A stretch of 41,602 nucleotides of DNA from an uncultured Sphingomonas sp. Its GTDB lineage: Bacteria > Pseudomonadota > Alphaproteobacteria > Sphingomonadales > Sphingomonadaceae. The translations under genes were made by a program, and so were the position numbers. Positions 24,821 through 33,055 of the stretch are shown piece after piece. The notes beneath the pieces were generated by a model. The model saw only the letters and a list, made by a program, of their open reading frames with translations. It ran no database searches and had not been told where the DNA came from. Position 1 is the first letter of the stretch, and each line of letters starts with the position of its first letter. The stretch spans positions 1 through 41,602 of the forward strand of contig NZ_CAJYQD010000046.1 in the NCBI RefSeq assembly GCF_913776855.1, written 5' to 3'.

Positions 24821-27078
24821 GGCTTCACGCTCCGTTCGGTCAGGGTCGCGGCGCCCGACAGGGTAGCATCGCCGGCAAAGTGCCCGACCGCGATCGGATA
24901 GCGCCCGGCAGCGACATGCCAGCGGCGCCCGGCGACATCGTAATCGGCGATCAGCCGCGGGTCGACCGTGACGCTTACCCGCCGCCGTTCGCCCGGCGCC
25001 AGCGTCACCCGTTCGAACCCGATCAGGCGCGTGGTCGCCCCGACACGATGGCCAGCGGTGGCGTAGATTTGCGGCACGTCCGCCCCGATGACCCGGCCGC
25101 TATTGGTCACGTCGAAACTGACACGCAGTTGGTCGCCGCCCTCGATCCGCAGCCCGTCGTAGCGGAACTGGGTATAGGACAGGCCGTGGCCGAACGGGAA
25201 CAGCGGCCGCCTGCCATCCTTCAGATAACCGCGATAGCCGACCGCCGCACCCTCCGCATAGGGCACGACCGGGGCCAGTTCGTGCTCGACCATGCCGTAC
25301 GTGCCGCCGGTCTTGCGCGCGGCGTCGGCGGCCTTCATCTCCGCCAGGCCGGGGATGGTCGGGCGCGGGGCCTGATCGATGCTTGCGGGGAAGGTCATCG
25401 GCAGCTTGCCCGACGGATTGACCGCGCCGAACAGCAAGTTGGCGATCGCCTCCCCGCCGCGCTGCCCCGGATACCATGCCTGCAACACGGCCGGCACCTT
25501 CTTCAGCCACGGCATCAGCACCGGCCCGCCGGTTTCCAGCACGACGGCGGTGTTGCGGTTGGCGCCCGCGACCGCATCAATCAGCGTGTCCTGCAGGCCC
25601 GGCAGCGCGAGGCTTTCGACGTCCTGCGCCTCGGTCCGCCATTGCCATGCGAAGACGATGGCGAGGTCGGCCTTGCGCGCGGCGGCCGCAGCGGCGGCGG
25701 GATCGAGGCCGTCGAGATAGGTGACCGTCGCACCCGGTGCCATCGCCCGGATCGCGGCGAGTGGCGACGACGCGTGCCAGGTGATCCGTGCGAACGACGC
25801 CGCCGCCCCTTCGGTCAGGGGAATCTCGACCGGCGCACCGCCGACCGATCGAACCTGCGACGACCCGCCGCCCGACAGCACGCCGACATCGGCATGGGCG
25901 CCGATCACTACGATGCGTTTCGCGGTGCGTGCGAGCGGCAGGAGGTTGCCGTCATTCTTCAGCAGCACCGCGCCCTTTTCCGCCGCTTCCTGCGCGACGC
26001 GGGCATGGGCGGCATAATTGATCGTCTGCGCGGTCAGCGGCACCGGATGGTCGATCAGCCCCGTCGACACCACGCCCCACAGGATGCGGCGGTTCATGTC
26101 GGCAAGGCGCGCCGGGGCGACCGTGCCGGCGGCGACAGCATCGGCCAGCGGCTTGCCGAAATACATCGCCTTGTCGAGTTCGCGGCCCGATTGCTGGTCC
26201 AGCCCGGCATTGGCCGCCTTCACCGTCGAATGCACCGCGCCCCAGTCGCTCATCACCCAACCGCGATAGCCCCAGTCGCGCTTCAGCACTTGGTTGAGCA
26301 GGAAGTCGTTCTCGCACGCCCAGTCGCCGTCCAGCTTGTTGTACGAACACATCACCGATCCCGGCCGCCCGCGCTCGATCGCGATCTGGAAGGCGAGCAG
26401 GTCGCTTTCGCGCAGGTCCGCCTCGCCGATGCGCGCGTCCATCGTGGTGCGCAGCGTCTCCTGCGGGTTCAGCGCCAGGTGCTTGACCGTCGAGACGATA
26501 TGGTTCGACTGGACGCCGCGGATCGATTCCCCGGCCAGGATTCCGGCGAGCAGCGGGTCCTCGCCCAGATATTCGAAGGTACGCCCGCCCCAGGGATCGC
26601 GGGTCAGGTTGACGCCACCGGCCAGCAGCACATTGAACGTCTTGGCCCGCGCCTCCGCCCCGATCATCGCGCCCGAACGATAGGCGAGGTCGGGATCGAA
26701 GCTGGCGGCGAACGCGAGGCTGGCGGGGAGCGCGGTCGCGACATCGCCCTTGCGCTGTTCGATCTGGTTCGCGACGCCGAGCGAGGCATCGCTTTCCCGG
26801 AGCGTCGGGATGTTCAGGCGCGGGACGCCGGGAACATAGCCCGCCGACGGGATCATGTCGGCCGGGCGATCCTTGCTCATCGGCGGGAAATAGCCGAACA
26901 CATAGCGCAGCTGTTCCTCGCGCGTCATCCGGCGGGCCAGCGTGTCGGCGCGCGCCTCGTCTGCGTCGACGGCAGACGGCGTCGCGGGCGCGGTCTGGGC
27001 TGCGGCGGCAGTCGCCAGCATCACGGCGGGCAGCGTCATCGCGGCGCGCCAGCGCATCGCCCGAGCGAACGGCGTCAT
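24817..27078 (-). CDS. GH3 beta-glucosidase, secreted/periplasmic
   Basis: The 753-aa protein has a signal peptide (to about ATAAAAQ), the GH3 N-terminal barrel with STVKHLALNPQETLR and SVMCSYNKLDGDWACEN, the nucleophile Asp278 in GWVMSDWGAV, a middle alpha/beta domain with EKGAVLLKNDGNLLPL and a fibronectin-III-like C-terminal domain (RVSFDVTNSGRVIGADVPQIYA). AAGGAGAGG lies two bases before the ATG, fixing the start at 27078 although the frame is open for another 1.2 kb antisense. A perfect LacI-type palindrome sits 22 bp upstream. It likely hydrolyses oligosaccharides released or imported by the receptor system; expected specificity beta-glucosidase. Confidence 0.92.
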   Translation of the reverse strand: MTPFARAMRWRAAMTLPAVMLATAAAAQTAPATPSAVDADEARADTLARRMTREEQLRYVFGYFPPMSKDRPADMIPSAGYVPGVPRLNIPTLRESDASLGVANQIEQRKGDVATALPASLAFAASFDPDLAYRSGAMIGAEARAKTFNVLLAGGVNLTRDPWGGRTFEYLGEDPLLAGILAGESIRGVQSNHIVSTVKHLALNPQETLRTTMDARIGEADLRESDLLAFQIAIERGRPGSVMCSYNKLDGDWACENDFLLNQVLKRDWGYRGWVMSDWGAVHSTVKAANAGLDQQSGRELDKAMYFGKPLADAVAAGTVAPARLADMNRRILWGVVSTGLIDHPVPLTAQTINYAAHARVAQEAAEKGAVLLKNDGNLLPLARTAKRIVVIGAHADVGVLSGGGSSQVRSVGGAPVEIPLTEGAAASFARITWHASSPLAAIRAMAPGATVTYLDGLDPAAAAAAARKADLAIVFAWQWRTEAQDVESLALPGLQDTLIDAVAGANRNTAVVLETGGPVLMPWLKKVPAVLQAWYPGQRGGEAIANLLFGAVNPSGKLPMTFPASIDQAPRPTIPGLAEMKAADAARKTGGTYGMVEHELAPVVPYAEGAAVGYRGYLKDGRRPLFPFGHGLSYTQFRYDGLRIEGGDQLRVSFDVTNSGRVIGADVPQIYATAGHRVGATTRLIGFERVTLAPGERRRVSVTVDPRLIADYDVAGRRWHVAAGRYPIAVGHFAGDATLSGAATLTERSVKP

Positions 27079-27099
27079 ATCCTCTCCTTCATCGGCGCA

Positions 27100-27115
27100 T
27101 TGGAAGCGCTTCCAA
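27100..27115. promoter_or_regulatory. LacI-family operator upstream of the GH3-GH30 operon
   Basis: TTGGAAGCGCTTCCAA is a perfect 16-bp palindrome 22 bp before the GH3 start. The same sequence stands 68 bp before the TonB receptor (33004-33021). The LacI-type protein encoded beside it is the expected ligand. Confidence 0.75.
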
Positions 27116-27200
27116 CGCCGGTAATCCGTGGTTGCGACAGGGAAGTCAATCACTTTGGCGGCGTAGCCCCGCGTCGGCCCGTTCCCGGCGCAAGCCGGGG

Positions 27201-28238
27201 TCAGCCGATTCTCGCCACCGATCCGCGCTCGACGATCGAGAAGGGCAGATGCTCGGCCCCGTCGACCGGCGGCGGTACGCCGGTCAGCGTTTCGGCAATG
27301 ATCTGCATCGCACGCGCGCCCATTTCCTTCAGCGGCTGATGCACCGTCGTCAGCGGCGGCCATACCAGCGCCGACACCGGCGTGTCGTCGAAGCTGGCGA
27401 TCGACAGGTCGCCCGGCACATCGATCCCCGCCCGATGCGCAGCGAACAGCGCACCGACCGCGGTATCGTCGTTGGCGCAGATGATCGCGGTCGGCCGATC
27501 GGCGCGCGCGACCATCGCGGGCAACAGGTCGACCCCGGCCTTGAAGGTGAAGTTGCCCCGCGCCACATGCATCGCCTCTCCCCCCAGCCCGGCTTCGGTC
27601 AACGCGCGAAGGGCGCCGCGATAGCGTTGTTCGGCGGACAGATGCTCGGCCAGCCCCTGGATGAAGCCGAAGCGCCGGTGGCCGAGCGCCAGCAGATGGC
27701 GGGCAAGCGCGAAGCCGGCAGCCTCGTCGTCCATGCCGACGCCGGGAATGCCGCGCGGTTCGTCGGCAGCGGGCGAGATGCGCACGACCACCGTGCCCGT
27801 TTCCTTGAGCGCGGCAAGCAGGTCGATCCGGTCGGAAAAGGGCGGGGTCAGGATGACGCCCGAACAGCGGCTGTCCACGACCAGCTCGATCAGCCGCGCA
27901 TCGACGTCGGCGCGCGTCTGCAGCGTATGCGCCGCCAGTTCGAGGCCGGTCTGCATGGCGATGCGCAGCGCGCCGATCTCCAGTGCCGACTGGTAATAGG
28001 AGTTCGGCTCGCTCTCGGTATCGGACGACAGGATCAGCAGCACCGACCGGTTGCCGCCGCCCGCCAGATAGCGCGCCTGCAGGTTGACCTGATAGCCGAG
28101 CGTCGCCACGGCCTCCAGCACGCGGGTCCGCGACCGGTCGCTGACATTGGGACCGTCGTTCAGCACGCGGGAGACGGTTGCGCGGGCAAGGCCGGACAGG
28201 CGTGCGACATCGTCGATGGTTGGCTTGCGCGCCGTCAC
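27201..28238 (-). CDS. LacI-family transcriptional regulator
   Basis: The 345-aa regulator begins with GTG at 28238 (VTARKPTIDDVARLSGLARATVSRVLNDGPNVSDRSRTRV), the LacI helix-turn-helix followed by the hinge helix region, then a periplasmic-binding-protein-like sugar domain (LILSSDTESEPNSYYQSALEIG, FIQGLAEHLSAEQRYRG, TAIICANDDTAVGALFAAHRAG, LSIASFDDTPVSALVWPPLTTVHQP). GGGA seven bases before GTG. It is minus strand, between the GH3 gene and the halogenase-like gene, and a small CCCGGC/GCCGGG hairpin (27184-27199) directly follows its stop. Likely binds the TTGGAAGCGCTTCCAA sites; no site is seen before its own gene. Confidence 0.9.
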   Translation of the reverse strand: MTARKPTIDDVARLSGLARATVSRVLNDGPNVSDRSRTRVLEAVATLGYQVNLQARYLAGGGNRSVLLILSSDTESEPNSYYQSALEIGALRIAMQTGLELAAHTLQTRADVDARLIELVVDSRCSGVILTPPFSDRIDLLAALKETGTVVVRISPAADEPRGIPGVGMDDEAAGFALARHLLALGHRRFGFIQGLAEHLSAEQRYRGALRALTEAGLGGEAMHVARGNFTFKAGVDLLPAMVARADRPTAIICANDDTAVGALFAAHRAGIDVPGDLSIASFDDTPVSALVWPPLTTVHQPLKEMGARAMQIIAETLTGVPPPVDGAEHLPFSIVERGSVARIG

Positions 28239-28308
28239 TTGCGGTCCCGATCCTGTTGGCGTGCCGAAACGGCCCTTTGGCAGTGCGGCGGCATGGGCAC
28301 AAGCATGG

Positions 28309-29814
28309 TCAGGGTCGCGGGGCGGCACAGTGACGGTCTACGAAGGCGGCATGGCCCGGCATCCGCTCGACGCATTTGGCGATGACCCGCTCGATGTCAC
28401 CCAGATAGCGTGCGATCTCGGCCGGGGGCGTCACCTCGACCAGCGGGTCGGGTGCGGCGGGCACGATCCCCTGCCCGATCAGCACCTGTATCCAGCTTTC
28501 CTCGGCGAACAGTTCGTCATCCTCGCGAAAGATGCGGCCGTTGGCGGCGAACAGCGCCATCTTGCGCGCCAGCGTATCCGGCACGTCCATCGTGCGGACA
28601 TAGCGCCAGAACGGCGTGTCGTCGCGCGTCGTCGCCTTGTAATGCAGGATGATGAAGTCGCGGATGCGCTCCATCTCGAAATCGGTCTGGCGGTTATATT
28701 CGGCGATGGTCGCGGGATCGAACCGGGCATCGGGCATCAGCCGCACCAGCCGCAGGATCGCCGACTGGATCAGGTGCAGCCCCGTGGATTCGAGCGGTTC
28801 GAGGAACCCCGCCGACAGCCCGATGGCGACGCAGTTGCGCACCCACGCCGCCCGTCGCTTGCCCGGCACGAACGACAATCGGCGCGGGGCGCCGATCGCC
28901 GGCGCGTCGAGATGGTCGAGCAGCACCGCCTCCGCCGTCGCATCGTCGGTATAGCGGCTGGCATAGACATGGCCGTTGCCGGTGCGATGCTGGAGCGGGA
29001 TGCGCCACTGCCATCCCGCCGCGCGTGCGGTCGACCGGGTATAGGGGGTGAAGTCGGCCGACCGTTCGCACGCCACCGCCACCGCCCGGTCGCAGGGCAG
29101 CCAATGGGTCCAGCTCTCATAGCCCGCATCCAGCGCCTGTTCGATCAACAGCCCGCGAAAGCCCGAGCAGTCGATGAACAGCTCGGCCTCGACCACGCCG
29201 CCATCGGCGAGCGTCACCGACGTCAGGAACCCGGTATCGGCATCCTGCGCGACCGACACGATCTCCCCCTCACGCCGCACGACGCCGCGTGCCTGCGCAT
29301 AGTCGGCAAGATAGGCGGCATAGAGGCCGGCGTCGAAGTGGAAGGCATAGGCGATCTGCCCGATCGGGCTGTCGGGCATGTCGGCGCGCGGGCGCATGAA
29401 GCGGTTCGCAGTCGCGGCGACGGTGTTGATCGAATACAGGTCGAGCGGCCCGGCGCGCCCGGCATGATGTTCCTTCGTCCAATATTGGTGACAGCGCAGC
29501 CATTCGAGGTCGCGGCCGATGACACCGAAGCCGTGGACATAGCTGCTGCCCGGATGCGACCAGTCGTTGAACTGGATGCCCAGCTTGAAACTGCCCTGCG
29601 TCCGGCGGAGGAAATCGTCTTCGTCCAGCCCCAGCAGGTCGTTGAATTTCTTGATCGCCGGGATCGTCGCCTCGCCCACTCCAACCGTGCCGATCGCATC
29701 GGATTCGATCAGGGTGATGGCATAGCGGCCCTTGAACAGCCGCGCGAACATCGCGGCCGTCATCCACCCGGCCGATCCGCCGCCGACGATCAGGATGCGT
29801 TTGAGCGGGGTCAT
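28309..29814 (-). CDS. tryptophan halogenase-family flavoenzyme
   Basis: The 501-aa protein has the FAD loop GGGSAGWMTAAMF (residues 11-23), the family's catalytic lysine region GSFKLGIQF (Lys77) and the halogenase signature WQWRIP (268-273), then AGFLEPLESTGLHLIQSA. All hallmark residues of FAD-dependent halogenases are intact. Family enzymes halogenate free tryptophan or indoles using FADH2, chloride/bromide and oxygen. However, relatives in TonB-receptor sugar loci of Caulobacterales and sphingomonads are widely present without a natural-product cluster, so the real substrate is unclear. No flavin reductase lies nearby. It follows the receptor after a terminator. Confidence 0.85.
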   Translation of the reverse strand: MTPLKRILIVGGGSAGWMTAAMFARLFKGRYAITLIESDAIGTVGVGEATIPAIKKFNDLLGLDEDDFLRRTQGSFKLGIQFNDWSHPGSSYVHGFGVIGRDLEWLRCHQYWTKEHHAGRAGPLDLYSINTVAATANRFMRPRADMPDSPIGQIAYAFHFDAGLYAAYLADYAQARGVVRREGEIVSVAQDADTGFLTSVTLADGGVVEAELFIDCSGFRGLLIEQALDAGYESWTHWLPCDRAVAVACERSADFTPYTRSTARAAGWQWRIPLQHRTGNGHVYASRYTDDATAEAVLLDHLDAPAIGAPRRLSFVPGKRRAAWVRNCVAIGLSAGFLEPLESTGLHLIQSAILRLVRLMPDARFDPATIAEYNRQTDFEMERIRDFIILHYKATTRDDTPFWRYVRTMDVPDTLARKMALFAANGRIFREDDELFAEESWIQVLIGQGIVPAAPDPLVEVTPPAEIARYLGDIERVIAKCVERMPGHAAFVDRHCAAPRP

Positions 29815-29871
29815 GCGGTGGTTCTATCGATGGCGGGGCTGGCTTGCATCACTTGATCCGCATCCTGTCAC

Positions 29872-29958
29872 ACCCCGGCGAAGGCCGGGGCCCAGTTGGG
29901 AAACGGTAGTAAGTTACAGGAAAAGCCTTCCCAACTGGACCCCGGCCTTCGCCGGGGT
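29872..29958. repeat. dispersed inverted repeat
   Basis: Arms 29872-29902 and 29928-29958, 31 bases each, pair at 30 of 31 positions; the left arm starts ACCCCGGCGAAGGCCGGGG, itself a hairpin (CCCCGGC/GCCGGGG). The 25-base spacer is AT-richer. It lies between the halogenase-like gene and the TonB receptor terminator, same strand, and shares the architecture of 23267-23345. Confidence 0.75.
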
Positions 29959-29988
29959 ACGGAAAAGGGCGGAATGTCGCTCCCCCAG

Positions 29989-30019
29989 AAAAAATCGCGG
30001 CGGGGCACGCCCGCCGCGA
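29989..30019 (-). terminator. rho-independent terminator of the TonB receptor gene
   Basis: On the minus strand, 14 bases after the receptor stop, a perfect 10-bp stem (TCGCGGCGGG 29995-30004 with 30010-30019), five-base loop and six T residues (29989-29994) follow. This is the strongest terminator in the window. It separates the receptor transcript from the downstream halogenase-like gene. Confidence 0.85.
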
Positions 30020-30032
30020 GGCAGGGGGAACA

Positions 30033-32936
30033 TCAGAAGCGGTAGTTGAAGCCCAGCAGGAACTGCCGCCCATAGGTTTCGTAGGTTTCGAGCAGCGACC
30101 CGCCGTCCGACGTCGTGGTCCCGCCGCCATCGAGGCCGAGGCGGGTGCGATAGGGCGAATTGGTCAGGTTGTTCACCTGGAACAACACGCCCAATCCTTC
30201 CAGCGCGCCGCCCTGGATCGTGTAGCCGACCTGCGCATCGACCTGCTTGTCGGCCAGGATCTCGGTAAAGCCGCGCGTCGCGAACAGTTGCACCACCTCG
30301 CCCTTGAAGCCCGAACGATAGCGCTGGCTGATCCGCGCCTGGAACCCGTCGCGTTCGTAATAGCCGGTGATGTTGTACACCGTCCCGGACAGGCCCGGAA
30401 TCCGCACCGCCTGCGTCGGATCGGGGTTGCTGGTCGGGTTCAGGTTGGATTCGGTCAGCGACAGGCTGCCCTGCACGCCAAGGCCGTCGAGGAACGAGGT
30501 CAGCGTGCCGAAGTTGAACGCGCCGCTGAACTCCAGCCCCTTGACCGTGCCGCCCTTGCCGTTGGCCGGCAGCGTGATCTGGCCGATCGGGCTGATGACG
30601 ACGCCGGGCGGAATGGCGTTCGCCGTCGTCGGCAACGGGATACCGCTGAAATCGAACGTGCCCGACTGCTGGTAGATATAGGTCTTGATATCCTTGTAGA
30701 AGCCGGCGATCGACAGGTACGTCGTCGGGTTGACGTACCACTCATACGCCAGGTCGAGCGCGTCGGCGCGCCAGGGTTTGAGCTTCGCATTGCCGCCCGA
30801 TGCCGACCATGGATTGACCGTCGTGCCCGGCGCGCAGGGCTGGCCCGAACAGACAAGCGAGTTGAACCCCGGCGCGACGTTCGCACGCATGTCGTCCATC
30901 CGCGGCCGCGCCATCGTCTTGGACGCCGCGAAGCGGAGGCGATGCCCCCCGCCCAGGTCGTAGATCAGGTTCAGGCTGGGCAGCACGTCGGTATAGCTCG
31001 CCCCGTCGCGAATACGCTGCGGCACGATCGGCTGTCCGGGTTCGAGGCCGTTGATGACGACGCCGGTCGACGACTGGTCCTGGTTGACGACCTGTACCCC
31101 GACATTGCCCTTCAACCGGCCCCAGTCGATATTCGCCTTGGCGTGCCAGGTGATGACGTCCTCGAGGATCGACCAGTTCTTGTCATAGAAATTGGCGTCG
31201 CGGATCGGGGTGATGTCGTAATAGCGCGCCAACAGGTCGGCGGCGTTGAAGCTCAGCACCGGGCCGAACCCGGCAAATCCGAGGTCGGTCGGCTTTTGCA
31301 GGAAGCTGCCGTCGACCGCCACCTGCTGCCGCCCGTTCTTCAGGAACAGGTCGTTGTCGTCGACTGCCTTCGACTTGCTGCGATGGGTCCAGTTGACGCC
31401 GATGTCGAAGCCGCTGAAGAATCCCTCGACCTCGCGGGACAGACGCAGGTCGAGCGCATAGACCTTTTCATCGACCTTCGGGAACCGGATCGCGCCGTCA
31501 TGGCCCCAGCCACCCCACGGCGCCCGGTCGCCCAGCGTCACCCGGTTCGCATCGGCATAGTTCAGCCCCGGATCGTAGCTGGCAAAGCCGTCCTCGGGCG
31601 TGGTGAAGCCGATATTGTCGAGCGTGCGGCCGATATTGGGCGTAGCCGGCGTGACACCGCCGATGCCCTGCCCATAGCCGGCATAGGTTTCGAGGATCTG
31701 TTCGTTCCGCTTGTTTTGCGAATAGGACAGGTCGGCGACGAACTGCGTCCGGTCGTCGAGGCGGAATTCGTTGTTCAGCCCGGCCGAGAACAGTTCGTCG
31801 TTGCGCCGGTTATTGTCGTTGCGGATGATCGGCACCGCGCCGACCGCGACGCCCCCGGTCGCCAGCTTCGTACCGCCACGCTCCTCGGTCGTAACGCCGG
31901 TATAGCTCAGGCCGTCGGCGAACGGGTTGGAGAACCACTGCGCGCCGCGCGTGATCTCGTTCTGGCGGAACTTGGAATAATAGACGTCGAGCGTCGAATG
32001 CACGCTGTCGCTCGGCTGCCATTCGAGGATGCCGATGAACGCGTCACGCACGTTGCTGCGCGAGGTGACGAAGATTTCCTGCCCGTTGACCAGCAGGGCG
32101 CCGTCGGCACTGTCGGGCCGGACGATGTTGATCGGCGCACCGTTCGCATCGGTCTGATCGCCGAATGCCTCATAGCCGTACGCCTTGTAATGGCGGTTGC
32201 CCGACGGGGAATCGATCCGGGCATAGCCCAGCGCGACGCCGATCGTGCCGTTCGCGAACTGGTCGATATAGCTGGCGCTGACGCGGTAGCCCATGTTGCG
32301 GATGTCGTCGTTGAGCTTGCCGCCCTCGGTCTTTTCACCGCGCAGGTTCAGCGCGATCGCCTGCTTCCCGAACGCCAGCGGGCGGACGGTACGCAGGTCG
32401 GCGGTGCCCGACAGGCCCATGCCCGCGATCTGCGCGTCGGGCGTCTTGTACACGACCACGCTGGACAGGAGTTCCGACGGATATTGGTCGAATTCCACCG
32501 CACGGTTGTCGCCCGAGCTTGCCTGTTGCCGGCCGTTGAGCAGCGTCGTCGTGAAATCGGGGGCGAGGCCGCGGATCGAGATGACCTGCGCCCGCCCGCC
32601 GACCCGCTGCGCGGCAAGGCCGGGCAGGCGCGCGATCGATTCCGCGATCGACACGTCGGGCAGCTTGCCGATGTCCTCGGCCGAAATCGCCTCGACGATC
32701 GAAGTGTTGTCGCGCTTCAGGCTGATCGCGTCGGCGACGCCGCGACGGATACCGGTCACGGTGATGACCTCGCCGCCATCGGCGGGCGTGTCGGTCGTGG
32801 TTTGCGGATCGCCGGCGGCGGTCTGCGCATCGGCGGGTGCGGCGCTGTCCTGCGCCCAGGCGACCGGCGCGATCGCACTCGACCCCAGCAACAGCGATAC
32901 CAGCGTTACGGTGCGGCGCGCGCGTACGCTCTTCAT
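30033..32936 (-). CDS. TonB-dependent receptor (large sugar-type, TIGR01782-like)
   Basis: The 967-aa receptor carries a signal peptide ending near APVAWAQ, a TonB box GEVITVTGIRRGV, a plug domain with SIVEAISAEDIGKLPDVSIAESIARLPGLAAQR and a 22-strand-type barrel ending GRQFLLGFNYRF (aromatic last residue). The pattern SLKRDNTSIVEAISAEDIGKLPD is typical of the oligosaccharide receptors of alphaproteobacteria and xanthomonads. GGGGAGG six bases before ATG 32936. The frame is open upstream only antisense to the permease. A perfect LacI-type palindrome precedes the gene and a strong terminator follows. Likely imports a beta-glucan oligosaccharide. Confidence 0.93.
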   Translation of the reverse strand: MKSVRARRTVTLVSLLLGSSAIAPVAWAQDSAAPADAQTAAGDPQTTTDTPADGGEVITVTGIRRGVADAISLKRDNTSIVEAISAEDIGKLPDVSIAESIARLPGLAAQRVGGRAQVISIRGLAPDFTTTLLNGRQQASSGDNRAVEFDQYPSELLSSVVVYKTPDAQIAGMGLSGTADLRTVRPLAFGKQAIALNLRGEKTEGGKLNDDIRNMGYRVSASYIDQFANGTIGVALGYARIDSPSGNRHYKAYGYEAFGDQTDANGAPINIVRPDSADGALLVNGQEIFVTSRSNVRDAFIGILEWQPSDSVHSTLDVYYSKFRQNEITRGAQWFSNPFADGLSYTGVTTEERGGTKLATGGVAVGAVPIIRNDNNRRNDELFSAGLNNEFRLDDRTQFVADLSYSQNKRNEQILETYAGYGQGIGGVTPATPNIGRTLDNIGFTTPEDGFASYDPGLNYADANRVTLGDRAPWGGWGHDGAIRFPKVDEKVYALDLRLSREVEGFFSGFDIGVNWTHRSKSKAVDDNDLFLKNGRQQVAVDGSFLQKPTDLGFAGFGPVLSFNAADLLARYYDITPIRDANFYDKNWSILEDVITWHAKANIDWGRLKGNVGVQVVNQDQSSTGVVINGLEPGQPIVPQRIRDGASYTDVLPSLNLIYDLGGGHRLRFAASKTMARPRMDDMRANVAPGFNSLVCSGQPCAPGTTVNPWSASGGNAKLKPWRADALDLAYEWYVNPTTYLSIAGFYKDIKTYIYQQSGTFDFSGIPLPTTANAIPPGVVISPIGQITLPANGKGGTVKGLEFSGAFNFGTLTSFLDGLGVQGSLSLTESNLNPTSNPDPTQAVRIPGLSGTVYNITGYYERDGFQARISQRYRSGFKGEVVQLFATRGFTEILADKQVDAQVGYTIQGGALEGLGVLFQVNNLTNSPYRTRLGLDGGGTTTSDGGSLLETYETYGRQFLLGFNYRF

Positions 32937-33003
32937 GCTCATCCTCCCCAATCGGACCGGTCCCGTGCCGGCCCTACCCGCCCCCGGCCATGTGTCATGG
33001 TCG

Positions 33004-33021
33004 ATTGGAAGCGCTTCCAAT
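33004..33021. promoter_or_regulatory. LacI-family operator upstream of the TonB receptor
   Basis: ATTGGAAGCGCTTCCAAT is an 18-bp perfect palindrome, identical over 16 bp to 27100-27115. It lies 68 bp before the receptor start and 35 bp beyond the permease stop. Confidence 0.75.
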
Positions 33022-33055
33022 TCTGTAACACAAAGTTGCCGGGGCGCAACAACGA

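Noticed and set aside
27079..28302. Open extension of the GH3 frame upstream to 28302
   Set aside because: It overlaps the LacI gene in another frame with Arg/Gly-rich shadow composition; the signal peptide and AAGGAGAGG fix the start at 27078.
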